Source of the DNA: Rhytidiadelphus loreus
Lineage: Eukaryota; Streptophyta; Bryopsida; Hypnales; Hylocomiaceae
DNA: 64,000 nucleotides
Reading direction: 5' to 3'
NCBI GenBank assembly: GCA_947034895.1
Contig: OX344763.1
Span: 31,247,025-31,311,024, forward strand
In this document: positions 51,521 to 64,000 of the stretch, one piece after another
Layout: every line of letters starts with the position of its first letter
How positions within the stretch are numbered: position 1 is the first letter of the stretch
Program-made: the position numbers and the translations under genes
The notes under the pieces: model-generated
Database searches by the model: none
The model's input: only the letters and a program-made list of their open reading frames with translations
Told to the model about the DNA's origin: nothing

Positions 51521-52410
51521 TACTAGCGCTACACTAATCCATGCACTTGTTGAATCATTGATCAGGCCCTATGTTTTACAAGACTCAATGCTCCCTACCT
51601 CCAACCAACATGTGTCCAATAAAAAAGATACCAGTATTCTCAATGAGACTTCCTCCTCTACAATGTCATGCAAAGCTCCTAGTCATTGCACATGCTGTTG
51701 CAACACAACCAATTACTATCAATGACAATTGTTAGTTAGGTATTTTATAACTAATAGTTTTTACCTCTCAATTTTGGCTAGACTTACTACGGTGGAAAAA
51801 GATCATAATTTTGTTAGTCAAAGCCTAAGGAGATTTAGGCCAATTGTTGTATGCTACTTTAGAACTTTTATTCAACTTGCATGTTGCTTGTGGGGTTGTT
51901 GTCATTCACATATTTAGGTGCTTTAGCAGAATATGTATATATGTGAAATTTAGACATATTCAATATAATCTTGATTATTTGTGTTTATTATTTATGGGTG
52001 TATATCTAGCACATATCCCTTGGACCATTTCAATCACATGGTAGCTAGTCAGGCACAAACTACAAATACAAGGCCATTTCAATTGACTAGAGGATGTCTA
52101 CTAAAGCAAGGTTGTAATCCAAATTTTTCCTATGTAAAGAATTTTGTTAATTTATGTTGTAGCTTTTGCCATATACAAATTCAAAATGTGATATTTTGCA
52201 AACACACAAGTTATGTGGTATTAGTGATGAATTCTATGTTGTTCTATGAGTTTTCTATGCTTCCACCATCACCTACTGATATATTTGTTGTAGTCTTGTT
52301 TCTAAGGTTGATTTCAATCTCAGAGGCATCTATAATACATGTCCTTTAGGATGCCTTCCTTTTAGATACTACATACCTCCTACATCATTGAACACCACCT
52401 TCTTGCCAAC
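51521..52410. other. AT-rich DNA, possible continuation of decayed coding sequence
   Basis: A 122-codon plus-strand open frame at 51981-52349 has no recognised family. The adjacent downstream segment reads protein-like on the minus strand. Confidence 0.3.
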
Positions 52411-52705
52411 ATTTGTGCTTTTGCTCATAATATGTACATGTCATTTTGAATAATGAACCATGTTGAAGCCCATACATACACTTGGTTGTTTTCATATCAA
52501 CACTTATATGCCATTCAATGACAAAGTTCCCATGGTCTAGTTTCTCTTCCTCACTATTTGCTTTTATAACTTCTAGGAATTGAGTTTGTTGAAATACTTA
52601 GTCAAGGATTTTATGAGACTTCTTCCCCACTTGGAAACAAGGTTTTCTATCATGACATGATGTAGTCTGTTGTGTCATGATGTCGGTTAGGACCACATCT
52701 ATCAA
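52411..52705 (-). pseudogene. Decayed coding-like segment, copy 1 of a direct duplication
   Basis: The minus strand reads KPCFQVGKKSHKILD, one stop, then VFQQTQFLEVIKANSEEEKL, then GNFVIEWHISVDMKTTKCMY and GLQHGSLFKMTCTYYEQKHK. This is about 90 codons with a single stop in AT-rich DNA. The homologous segment at 53172-53475 reads the same frame with more stops. I do not recognise the family. A transposon-encoded or Cys/His-containing regulatory protein is possible. Confidence 0.35.
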
Positions 52706-53171
52706 TTTTTTTAATTTTATGTTATGTTATGTTACTTATAAAATTGTTGGATTGTATGTCCGTCAATCACTCAATCTAGACAACATGCTAAAAGAATTTT
52801 GACAGATAAGATCCTATATTGGCGAGCTCATACACTATGGCTATATCAGAAGCATACCATGTATTGCATTTTTAGGAAGCAACGAGAATGAAATCTAGAT
52901 TAGGTATTGTTCCCTTTGTGTTTCCCAATTTCTTTTGCAGATTTTTTCATATATGTGTTGAATGTTTTGATACCAAAACTCATATTGCTACAAAATGATG
53001 TTAGTCCTATTATTTGTTCCTCTATGATGTATGTAGTATTGGTTGAATGATTTTGTAGAGTAGTTGGAAAAAAGCTCAAAGACTGGGTGTTTAAAAAGCC
53101 CCCTTACCAAGAGCCCTTTCTCCTAGTTACAAAAAAATGGTCTGCATCAACTTGTGTTAATTTCACAAAAA

Positions 53172-53475
53172 TTTTGTGCTTTTGCTCGTAGTATATATAA
53201 GTCATTTTGAATAATAAACAATGTTGAAGCCCATACATACACTTCATTGTCTTCATATCAATACTTATATGCTTCTCAATGGCAAAATTCCCATGGTCTA
53301 GAACCTCTAGTTTCTCTCCCTTACTATGTACTTTTATAACTTCTAGGAACTAAGTTGGTTAAAATACCCAATCAAGTATTCCATGGAACTTCTTTCCCAC
53401 TTGGAAACAAGGTTTTCAATCATAAAGTGACATGGATTTTTGAGTTAGGATGCCTGTCAGGATCACACCTACCAA
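53172..53475 (-). pseudogene. Decayed coding-like segment, copy 2
   Basis: This is similar over about 260 bp to 52411-52665 and in the same orientation, 761 bp downstream. It shares KPCFQVGKK, FLEVIK, DHGNF and KCMYGLQH when read on the minus strand. It carries extra stops and a 12-bp insertion near the middle. Both copies extend into a GG(A/C)CC(A/T)NAC-like region and then diverge. Confidence 0.35.
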
Positions 53476-55358
53476 GAAAAGGGGGAGGGGGATGATTTGT
53501 TAATTGATCTAGATAGCTAGCCCCCCCCCAAAAAAAAATTTGGCCACACAAGATCTTGATAAACGTTGGAGTTGAATCTTGACATTTCAACGGACATCCT
53601 AACATCTAAACATGACATGACATGAAAAACCTACTTGGAAATATCCAATTGGCCATATTTCTTGTTCTAACTATATAGAAAAGTACCTATTGTCATCCTT
53701 TTGAATCTCTAGATTCAGCTCTCAATTCATCAATGTCAAGCTCACATGCTCAAATTTCTTTCAATATTGCACCTCTACCGGCCTCATCAACTTTAAGCAC
53801 AAATATAAAGGAGAAGATATTGCACTCTACATGCAAGTGTAGCAACAACTAGATTAGATGGCCATGTAACTTCTTCAATTAAAGTATTGGTAATCACAAT
53901 AAAATATATCAAGTGCTAGAACTACTTTCTACTATGCATCGTAAAATAAAATCATCAATCATTAAACAAACTCAAGCCTAACAAACAAGTTGTTCTTGTT
54001 GGTCAAAATCACCTCCACATCAAGCTTATTTGACAATCATTTGTTCCCAACTTGAACTTACTTCTAGAATGATATTTTGTCCCTCTAGATGTGGTAGTAG
54101 TTTCCAATGAATTGTGGTAGCTTTGCATTTATTTGTCTCCTTAGTTGCACCATGCAAGAGAATACCCTTCAACTTAGGTAAGCGCAGTGCTTAACAACCT
54201 TACACATTGCATTGTATCCCTTGTAAGTGACATTGTTGTTGTCACTCCCCCCTATATTATCTCCTCCCACATTTCTCTCTCTCTATTTTTTTCCAAGTGC
54301 ATGAAGTCTTGATTGCATTCACTTCAGATAACTCTAAAGAAGCTATTGGAAGACTCATTCTAAATTGCTTGCATAGTTTTAGTGCCTCACATGTAGACAA
54401 GATGCTTGCAATAGCTCATGCTATTGCAATTTGAAATGATCCTTCTCCACCCAACCTTTTCTTTCCACCCTACCTTCTATTCATCATTTGTACACAACTT
54501 ACCAATACTAGCTACACTTGGGCTCTAATCATTGTTTGTCTACTACAAGAGAAAGGGGTGTTTTGAGTAGTGTCCTAGACATCAAGTCTTTTAAGTAACG
54601 TCTTTTAAGTAAGTTTTTCCACAAATTTCTATAACAATCTAGTACTATGGCCAAGTAGATTTGAATGTATTTTTCAAATAAATAGGAATTTGAAATTGGT
54701 TTTCTAAAATATTAATTTTGTGAGAAGTTTCAAATTGTTCTATATAGATTAGGGAGGTAAAACTCATGAAGAATTTCAATTTCCAATTTAAAGTGGAATT
54801 TCTACATTGAAATAAATTTCAAATTTTTTTATTGAATGCAATTTTAAATATTTTCAAATTCTTTTTTAAAAATAGGATGTAAATTGTTGATTACAACATG
54901 TACATTAGTACATTGCAACCATTCGGTTTGGAAATATTTAGTTTCATAACTAGAATTCTTTTCATTAAATGTTGTAAATCGATCTCAAATTCTATCCACT
55001 TATTATTTTTTCCAAGTATGAATTAAAAATATTTATTGTTGTAACTTTTAATATAGATTCTCTAACATATTTTTTCAGCATATGATGGAAAATTGCAAAT
55101 TATAGAATTGATATATACCTTAATTTTTCGGATAAAATTTTGGAAAAATGAAATTTAATCATTTGGGATTAATGAAACACTATTTTTTAAAATCCAAAGG
55201 ATAGTCCAAGTTTTCAAAATTGTGAAGATGTATGATAAATAAAGGATAATTCAAAATAATAACTTTGTATGGTTTTTAATTAAAAGTTGAAAAATATGAT
55301 CCATAGATCATATTCCATATATTAGATCTACTAATAAACTAACCAATAATCTTCAATA
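53476..55358. other. AT-rich intergenic DNA
   Basis: Contains a poly-C/poly-A block at about 53521-53538. No gene is recognised. Confidence 0.4.
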
Positions 55359-55438
55359 ATAATTGAAACCATAAATTCAATCTTCCATCTACACCTCAAT
55401 AATTGAAACCATATATTTAATCTTCCATCTACACCTTG
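55359..55438. repeat. Two 40-bp tandem units
   Basis: The unit ATAATTGAAACCATAAATTC followed by AATCTTCCATCTACACCT occurs twice (55359 and 55399) with three differences. Confidence 0.85.
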
Positions 55439-55969
55439 ATTGTAGATTGAAAATGTTTGATTTTTCCAAAAAAATTCTTTAAGTTGAATATGCTAAGTTC
55501 TAATTATGATGATTTTCTTAAGATTTTTATTTTACTTATTATTTTTGAAGTTGCTTTTGACATGTCAATTTTTGAGTTGAAAAACTTATTTTTTGTAGTA
55601 AAACATACCTAAAACGGTAAAACCCTTGAACCATAAAATATTTGCAAAAAAAGTTATGAAATTCATATTGTATAATGCCCAAACAAAAGATTTGCACCTC
55701 TTTTTGTTCCCATACAGACCCCCCCCCCCATTTTCAAACTCAATCTTTAGCAATTTTATATTGTTCTTCTATCATTGCATTCCTATATACAATCTAGTGG
55801 AAAGAGGTTGTCACCTCTAATTTGTATTAGTTGCCCCCTCCCTTTCTCAAAAAATTTAAAGGCCGTTGATTGTTTGTTTTGTAAAAATGTTTGCTTTCGA
55901 AATCGCCGTTGATTTTTCAGAAAATCACAAGCCGTTGATTTCGTGAGAATTAATTTGAGTCGTCCAAAT

Positions 55970-56125
55970 ATCAATACGAATATGGATATCAAAATGAATA
56001 TTGGATACAGATACAATATTGTATACGATTACATAGTAATACAGAATGTGAATACAAATACAGATATGATATAGTACTGAATACGGATACAAATATAGTA
56101 TGGTATGGATACAAGATATGAGATG
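55970..56125. repeat. Degenerate GAATACGGATACAAATA repeat
   Basis: Variants of ATACGAATATGGATAT, GGATACAGATACAATAT and GAATACGGATACAAATA run head to tail with irregular spacing. Confidence 0.7.
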
Positions 56126-56203
56126 TTGTTTATCCCATATTGTTTGTCAATTGCATTCCTTTCTGAAAATTACAAGAGGACAGGGGGAAGGGGGGAGGGA
56201 ATG

Positions 56204-56266
56204 AAAATCCAATTAAAAATTTTAATTGGATTTTGGGTGCATTGTGATACAGTTTATCACAATGCA
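56204..56266. repeat. Two adjacent hairpins
   Basis: AAAATCCAATTAAAA (56204-56218) is perfectly inverted at 56220-56234 with a 1-nt centre. TGCATTGTGATA (56238-56249) is perfectly inverted at 56255-56266. They could be a minute foldback element or, if transcribed, a stem-loop RNA. Confidence 0.75.
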
Positions 56267-57417
56267 TCCAAAAGTGGTTGTAACAGCCATCCCTACAACT
56301 CCATTCCTATATAGTATCAATCATGTATATTGAATTCAATTTTTTTTAAATGAAAATTTAATTTTTTGTGAATTGTTTTACATGAAATTTCATGATATTA
56401 TATGATAATTGATTAAGAGTTGTTAATGATGAACTTTCAAAATTCAATTTCACATACATGTTGGAAATATCCATAAGTAAATTTTTCTTTTCAAAAAATT
56501 GCAAAAAGTTTCAGAATTTATACTACAAAGAGTTCATTGCTAAGGTTTCACATATCTAAATTTTGTAAAACAAATGTCGATATGTTGTAAATAGAATTTT
56601 AATTTTTGCAATTGAAATTAGTATGCATGATCTAGACTTTGTAAGAATGCATTGATATAAGAATTGCAAAAGATTGAATTTGAAAGGGGGATGTTTGAAT
56701 GAAAAATAGAAGGAGAGCGAATCTTTTTGTTTGGGATTGTACAATTGTAAGAGAAATAATCAACAAGAATCCATAAACAATATTTGGATAAAAGCAACAA
56801 TTTTGTATGATTGGGGCATGTTTGCATTCATCTGTCATTCAAAATTTGAACTTTTGATCCGTAAGGGATTAAACAACTTTATGTTTTTGATATCTTTTTA
56901 AAGTATACTTTTCAATACAATTATATACATTTTCATATACATTGGGATGAAGACGCCAACTAAATTCTACACCTTTTGGTCTTCAATAAATTTCAAAAAC
57001 CAAACCAAACAATAACTTTCTACTTTGAGTATTTAGATCTTGCAATTGATAAAAAAAAATGATTTTGAAACATTTCTATACTTATTCTACATGAACTCAT
57101 GGTAAGATAAAAATCATATAGTTATAGACTTTTATCTATTCATTAAAAAAGAATTGACTTAAGAAAAGATCATTGTTAATGGATTCTGGTCTCAATGATT
57201 AAAGGGATTTTAAGCAAGTTTAATAAATCCTCATAGTAAATGTCTAGTGAAAAAGTATTTTTTCATCATCAACATCTTTAACCTTGTTTTAACTTTAACA
57301 ATATAAGATCATTGGATCCAAAAATAGTATAAAGTAAAAAAAATCATGCAACTACTATTATTCCAATGTGATTTTACACTGAAATTAACTATAAAAAATA
57401 CCGATGAGTCACTAAAC

Positions 57418-57660
57418 AGTCAATGAGTGTTAGATACACTAACAATTTTATACTTTATTTTTCTACAAGAAAATTATTCAATTTTATTTCTATCCTAAGT
57501 GAACTTCTATTCATGGGAATCCTTAGACTACATATGTAAATTCAATTAGTGTGAGATAAATTTATTGTTTTATATTGCATTTTTCTACTAGAATAAAAGA
57601 AAAATATGAAGAATAATCATAAAATATCAATCCTAAGTGAACTTCTATTCATGGGGATCC
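57418..57660. repeat. 138-bp tandem duplication
   Basis: CCTAAGTGAACTTCTATTCA followed by TGGG(A/G)ATCC occurs at 57494 and 57632. Each copy is preceded by a TTTTATA..CATTTTTCTAC-like segment and GTGTTAGAT/GTGTGAGAT. Confidence 0.75.
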
Positions 57661-60533
57661 CTCTCAAAATTTTGAAATTAAATTAAAATATAAACTAGAA
57701 ATCTTAATTATTACCAATGAAACTATATTAGACCAGGAGTTGGATAAAAAGAATAATTGTACACGTTAAATCTTTGCTTGATTTTGAATTTCTACCCTTT
57801 GTTTGAGGATGTTAATGATTTTGCAATGATTGTTCTTTCATTATTTGTAAAAAATTTAGAAAAAATATATTAAAATAAAAAATATTCTTCTTGATTTGAC
57901 TGAGAGTTGCTTCATGTGGGAGGTAGAAAGACGGGCTTTACATGAGAAGTAGGGGCGATAAGTAAATTTTGGGTTCTTGTATAGATTCTTGTGAAACTCC
58001 ACTAGATCCACCACTTTGTCCAATTGCTTGTTGTGCGAGTTTTCAAATTAAAATGTATACATTGACTACTTTTTGAATATTGAGAGACTAGAAGACTAGT
58101 TACCTTTCTAACTTCCTATAGCGTGAGTTTTCACATTCAAACATACACATAAATTGTTTTCCAAATGTTAAAAGGTCAGAAGACCAATTAGAGCCCATTT
58201 CTACTAGTAACCAGAATTCGAGGCCCATCCAAGTTGACCATGGGTAGAGAGGAGAAAAAACTTTGAAATCTTGACTTGATGTACAGTTTTGAAAACAAGC
58301 TCCAGTCTAGGGTCTAGAAGGTCTAGCAATGTTTTCAACGTTTGCAAAGTTGGAGGTTTGGACTTGGACCCTTCTTGCCCCTAATGGAAACGGGATTTTA
58401 CCTTTCCAACTTCATGCTAGTCTGTAATGTGTAGCACCTTTGCCTTTGAATTATGTCTTAGAGGACCGAATGGTGACCATGAAAATCATCCATTTGAGTA
58501 TCGTGGGAATCATTGGTTTAAGAAAAATCCCAAAGTACTCATTGAAAGTCAGACTATTATAGAAGACCTCCCCTTTTCACACAAAATTTGGAGGATGGAT
58601 AGTTGCACTTCAATCTGTCCCACATAGAAGGATTCTTTGTCATTTGTCGACCAAAAAATGACCTCAGCGCTGTTTATGGGTTTCACAGCTCAACAAGTGA
58701 GGTCCAAAGTCACCAAATCATGATACTAAATCATAGGAACTTCAAACTCACATGCCAAATTTGGACTTCATAGTCACACAAAAAGTAAAAAAGAAATGCA
58801 CACAATGTTTGTGCCTATGCGCACTTTGACTTGCAAGCATTGAGAATCACAAACACGAACCTGAGATACAACTTAGTAAATAATTGTCCCATTCACTGCA
58901 CTCAAGAAGGGTAGGTTCAGGTCGCACGCTAACTGGTGTAACAAATCTTTATTATTTCTGAAGGTCATAGTGAGTACCCAAAATAACACTTGAAAACACT
59001 TTCCACATCAGAATGATAAATTACACCAATTATGGATCTTCTGGTGAACATTTTTCCTGAGAACATTTCTCTATTCTACATAGACTATTTTTTTTCATAG
59101 ACCATGTTTTCACTAGCCCACGAGAGATTCTCGAAATAAATAAAAATATGGAGTGTGCAATTATAATGAGGGTTGAATGTTGCATCCTCTGTCTGGTTTG
59201 GAATTCATATCATACATACAGTGCTGCATACCTAGTACTCCTAGGGACACATGCTGGTCAATTTGACAAAGTAACTTCAACATTATTAATATTACCACCA
59301 CATGACTGCGACCATGACCCACAAGTGCCTTCTGTTAGATTCTTATATTTTCAGCTAATAAAAATGAAGATATAGCATTGCAGGACCTACACTTTGGAAG
59401 CAGACAAGAGTCTTTTTTTTTATTTTTTATTTTTAAGACTCAGACATGCAGTCAGATGTACAGTCAGGTCTAAGAATCGTACGATTTAAAAAAAAAATTC
59501 ACATGTGTATATTTGCTGTAATGATGAAGTATTCTTTGTTACAATTCTAATGCAATTTGTGATTTGAAAATTTGTTTATTTTTGAGTATGCTAGAGCTTC
59601 TTGAAGTTTATGAACTTTTTGTTGACTCTGAATGGGAACAAAATTTGTAAGATTATTGAACCCTACTTTATAATAGAAGGTATAACTTGGTGAGGTACCC
59701 AAAGTTGCAAGTTGTGCAAATTAAAGCATTGCTTTGAACTTAAAATCTTAAAGATTAGGGACTTACATACTATTAGATCATTGCCTAAAGAAATATACAC
59801 TCTAATCCTCTTAATTAAGATGACTACTTGGGATAGTCGTATCACTTGACAATAGTTTGCATGTGAGAAAGGTGTGGCATGTGCTATAGGTAATGACAAT
59901 GTGGCAAGTGTTACAAATTGTCATTGAAGAGAGGGTCAAATTTAGCTAGGGGTAGAGTACATCATTTTAACATCATGTGGGGGCTATAAAAATTTCTACC
60001 AATGTGACTTTGATCCTTCAAAACTTTTGCATAAGTATGATATCCAAATTACACCTTCATTAATGTGCTTGCATTGCCTTCTTTTTGAAAAATACATACA
60101 AAAAAGAGTATTATAATAATAGAAAATATGATCAAATCAGTTGTAACTTGGAATGCCCCTACTTTAAGATAAGTATACCTTGTGTTTTTTCTAGTTAAAG
60201 TAGACATGATGTGTCATGAGAAATTTGAAATGATTGTACAAGCTATGCAAAGAAATTATAGACACCTTATTAAATTTGCAAGGATTTGATACGGTATACT
60301 ATTTGATATATCATGTATCTAAAATATTGATCCTTTGAGACCACTACCAAGCATGTTAGTGGACTCATCAACTCTTTTTTGATCCAATTATTGTAGCAAG
60401 AGGCTATGAGGTTGTTTCTACCTTGAAATGGAAATTTTTATAGATGATGATTGCATACATTTATAGTTCAACCTAGAAGCTTGTTTTTAAGACCAAAAGT
60501 ATCAATAAATTGTTTTGGAAATGTAGTCCTTGT
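57661..60533. other. Intergenic DNA with one weak open frame
   Basis: The segment 58180-58960 is less AT-rich. It contains a 66-codon ATG frame at 58427-58627 (HENHPFEYRGNHWFKKNPKV) of unknown family. No other gene is seen. Confidence 0.35.
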
Positions 60534-60616
60534 CACTAGAAGAAAAAAGGGGTTTTTGCGACTACAAGTTTTGACTCAAAACTTGTAGTCGCAAAACCCC
60601 CTTTTTTCTTCTAGTG
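60534..60616. mobile_element. 83-bp palindromic CACTA-type mini-element with TGT target duplication
   Basis: It begins CACTAGAAGAAAAAAGGGGT and ends with the complement, ...CTTCTAGTG. The two 41-nt arms match at 40 positions around a single central C. TGT lies immediately on both sides (60531-60533 and 60617-60619), the 3-bp duplication typical of CACTA/EnSpm transposons. Nothing but the two inverted ends is present. Confidence 0.85.
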
Positions 60617-62081
60617 TGTTTAATCAAATAGGTGGGCTAATTCTTGACCATACAAATTTATTTTAAGCAAGAACATCTAATAAGCTCTCCTAACTACATA
60701 CATACATATACATACATACATAATTATTTAAAAAAGTGATGGTGTATTTTCACTTTGAATATAGTTCCTTAGTATTTTCCATAACAAAATTGGTTATGGA
60801 CCTCATGATATGCTAATTTTTTTTTAACATATTCAATGAAAAGTACTTTAGAAAATTATTTTCAACATTTTGATGATAGGTTTTGAATGATTACAATGTC
60901 CAATAGGAAGACAACTTAACAAAAATTAAATCTTTATGGGAAAACAAAACTTTAACTTACTTTGGAATACATTTTTGAAACAATGTGTAGTACTCCTAAT
61001 GGATTTACCCCTAAAGGTTTTCAATGTTTTTAGGCCCCAAACTACTTCAAAGTACTTCGACCAAAAGCAAGGCTAATATCTTCATCTATATTTATTCATT
61101 AACAAATCCAATTGTAGAATCTTTTAGTTAAATTGAAAATAGGGCTTGAAATTTTTATATAATCTTTATTATCCTACACAATTTGAGTTTCAACTTTGAC
61201 ATTTCTAAAAGAAGAAATGTCATGAGGTGGCCAAACCTTCTTAAGGATAATTTTCTTGGTTTGAGACGATTTTCTTGGGCTTCCTATAGCATTTTGGAGA
61301 CCATGTGCCCTATTTAACAATGTTAAACTGTGCCAAATTGCATTTGTTGCTACATTTGTGTAAACTCTTCAAGGGTATGCTCTCCATTAATATTAATGAC
61401 AATGTGTATGTGTCCCTATGAAACAAATACCCACATACACATTTTTTTGGCAAGCAATCTAATAACAATAGTTGATCTCTTCAATGACATTGTGGTAATG
61501 ACAATGTGGTAATGATCAACTATTGTCTAACAATTTAATAGTCTATTGATTCTTCTTGGAATGAGATCTATATTCACCATTGTTAGATACATAATTGTCA
61601 AATTTTAGAAGTAGAATCTTAAAGACTTTTAAACAAGTTGCCTACCTTTCTTAAATAACTTTTTGGCAATATAACTTTTGATCAATTTTTATATTTTATT
61701 ATCCCATACAGATGGTTTATTTCAATAAGATGTGACAAAATTACAAAAACAATTGTTTGAGATTAATTTTTAGGGGAAACTATTTCAATTTTCAATTTTG
61801 CCTTTGAGGGACAATTGTTGTTTTCGGGATAACCCTTAATGGACAATATATTCTTATAGAGCTTTCTAAAACCTTAGTCAACTTTCTACAAAGTCAATTC
61901 TAAATGAACCTTTCTGAACTTTTGATACAAGGTGTAAACATGTATTTTTCTTGGTATGAAGTTGAATTATAAACTATGCTACCAAAAATATTTTAAAGAG
62001 ACTAGACAACTTTGGATAGCATGTGCAAGAGTCATCTTTTATTTTTGAAATTTGGCAAGAATATTACTAATAATTATGATA
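60617..62081. other. AT-rich intergenic DNA
   Basis: Contains an ATACATAC microsatellite near 60697-60722. No gene is recognised. Confidence 0.45.
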
Positions 62082-62166
62082 CTCCTTCCGTTTCTAAAAC
62101 AACCAAAACTATATTTCCTTTGTGTTCTACAAAGGAAACATGGGTCTTTTTCAAAAACAGAGGTAG
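62082..62166. mobile_element. 85-bp Stowaway-like mini-MITE
   Basis: The left end CTCCTTCCGTTTCTAAAAC and the right end TTTTTCAAAAACAGAGGTAG are bounded by TA (62080-62081 and 62167-62168). An internal stem TTTCCTTTGT/ACAAAGGAAA is present. Confidence 0.65.
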
Positions 62167-64000
62167 TAGAGTATGAAATTGTAGACAAACAAAAACTATA
62201 TATTGAGCAAAAATTAGAGTTTAAATAGAAACAAAGTTTGCTAACCTTTTAATCTCTAATAATCCCTACATCTCTAAAGTGAATGTGCCTTGGTCAAATT
62301 TGATTGTAATTTTCAAAATATTCATTTAAAAAATCTGAACTTAAAAAATAAAGCCTAACAAGTCATCATTACATTCCAATTCAGAAATTTGAAAAAAAAT
62401 TCAGAAATTCAATGAGTTATTGCAATTAGGTGCTCCATACACAAGAAATCCAAATAACATTGTTTTGAATGTAATTCATTCATATTTTCTTCTCTTAAAA
62501 TGATTATTGATTTTACATAAAAAAATATTTTTCATTGTTCTAACTTCCATTTTGATTGAGATTCCAAATTATTTTAAATATATATTTTAAATTTGTAATT
62601 GACGTGGTTATATTTATATACAAGTTATGCTTTAAAAAAATCACAATAATTTGATTTTTCCACCAAAACTTTTGAGAAAAATATCTATAGAAAAAATATT
62701 CCATTTACACATAGAAATCACCAAAATTTTATCAATAATTATACAATGTCTAAATGTAGCTTGATGGTAGTACTTAACTAGAGGTCATTATTAATGATGT
62801 TTTTATGTAAAAAAGAAACAATTACTTAAAAAGTCTTTCTGCTAATTTTTTTTATGGGTACCTCTATCCATCACAAAAATTTATAATTAATTTAAAAAAG
62901 AAATTATTTAAACAATTTATTTTCACTTATTAGTTGAAAAATTATAACAACTATAATTTGTTATGAAACTATTAGAGATTTTTCACATTGATATAGAAAA
63001 GCTTAGTTTCATGTAACAAAAATATTACACAAAAAATCAAGTTTAAAAGGTTTAATTGGTTTCAAAAACAAAGTTTGACAGTGTAGCAATGGAACTATTC
63101 TTTTAAGTGTGAAGGCAAGGCTAAAAAATAGTTTCTCATTTAATTTCAAAAGCAACAATAAATCTTGCAATCTATAATGTCAAAGTTTCAAAAAAAACTC
63201 TAGACATTCTTGTGGTAGTCTAGTACAATTTTGTACTCTTGAAATTCAAAAAAAATCTATTTCCAAGTTCACAAGAAATTGTCAAAGACTATCTAGTGTA
63301 TTGACGTTTTTTTGGACCTCTTCTCATTGCAAGGTCATTTCAAGTAAATTACATCCTTCATTTACTTCTATAATTTGGCATGCATTGTCATCTCCCTTAG
63401 TGAAACTCACTTCTTAAAGCTCATCCAAAGTGCTTCTCTAACACTTCACTTCTAGTGACATTAAAGGTCAGCATCTTCTAGCATTGTATATGTCATGCAC
63501 TTGCAATGTTAGGTTCCAAATCTAGTTATGGAGTCTCCACTCCATGTGACTCCTACTACTTAACTCTTGCAAGACATTGGGCATGTCATTGGATGACATA
63601 GGATGGAACTTTCATATATGTATAAGTGTTTGGTAGTACCACTGCTTTTTACCACACTTAAATAGTATCCAATTCCCTATTGGCCTACTGGTTTCAAATA
63701 ATCTTACTTTAGGAGTCATTAGTAGGGACACATTATAGCTTAGTGTGGAGCATGACACCATCCAATCAGTATTAAGGAATGCACAAGTATTTCATGGCAA
63801 TACGAAAGGCGCATTGAGGCTCAATCACCACCCTCACCTATACATGGCTATTATGGCTCACTATGACACCATTCGGGAGTGAAGAGTGAGACCACCTCTC
63901 CTCATCATACTCTTTGCTTGATTTGGCAAACCTCCCCCTCTTTCTAGAGGATCCCCTTGGAACCCCTATTTCCACATCCCTACTTTAGATTTGAGGCTAT
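62167..64000. other. AT-rich intergenic DNA to the window end
   Basis: No gene, RNA or defined repeat is recognised. The last 600 bp are slightly less AT-rich but show no coding pattern. Confidence 0.4.

Overview
The window looks like nuclear DNA of a land plant. It holds a multi-exon calcium-dependent protein kinase of the CPK16/18/28 type, an AP2/ERF (DREB-like) transcription factor and a plant-type hAT transposase, set in AT-rich intergenic DNA full of small non-autonomous DNA transposons. Introns are short (100-548 bp, GT-AG) and no long LTR retrotransposon coding region is recognisable. That fits a moss or another seed-free land plant better than a large-genome seed plant, but the sequence alone does not settle the species.

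Layout. 1-3300: AT-rich repeats, including a Stowaway-like MITE (844-1410). 3300-5168: GC-rich promoter and leader of the kinase gene, with upstream ORFs. 5169-9475: the CDPK gene, 11 exons, 633 residues, complete kinase domain and four intact EF-hands. 9476-11600: its 3' side plus an acidic low-complexity ORF of doubtful status. 11.8-17.7 kb: decayed repeats, a coding-like relic split by a repeat insertion, and a MITE. 17.7-19.7 kb: more complex sequence with no recognised gene. 20012-21111 (minus strand): the AP2/ERF gene, two exons, 183 residues. 22.6-28.4 kb: several TIR repeat families. 28.4-36.5 kb: a composite transposon region with concentric inverted repeats around a hAT transposase reading frame that carries one in-frame stop, plus a SINE-like sequence and nested repeats. 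36.5-64 kb: almost entirely repeats. Among them are a foldback element built from TTGCAA motifs (38.05-38.63 kb), minisatellites (40.6 and 41.6 kb), a 1.5 kb TIR element containing a degenerate ~170-bp tandem array (47.8-49.3 kb), a duplicated decayed coding-like segment (52.4-53.5 kb) and an 83-bp near-perfect palindromic CACTA mini-element with a 3-bp target duplication (60534-60616).

The two live genes look independent: one is a calcium-responsive kinase and the other a putative stress or development regulator, 10 kb apart in convergent orientation. The rest documents a genome shaped by cut-and-paste DNA transposons. One non-autonomous family, ending in TTAACCCCTAAA, has at least eight copies or fragments in these 64 kb. 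Exon structures were assembled by eye from reading-frame continuity, GT-AG sites and family alignment. Transposon boundaries rest on visible terminal repeats and, where stated, target duplications.
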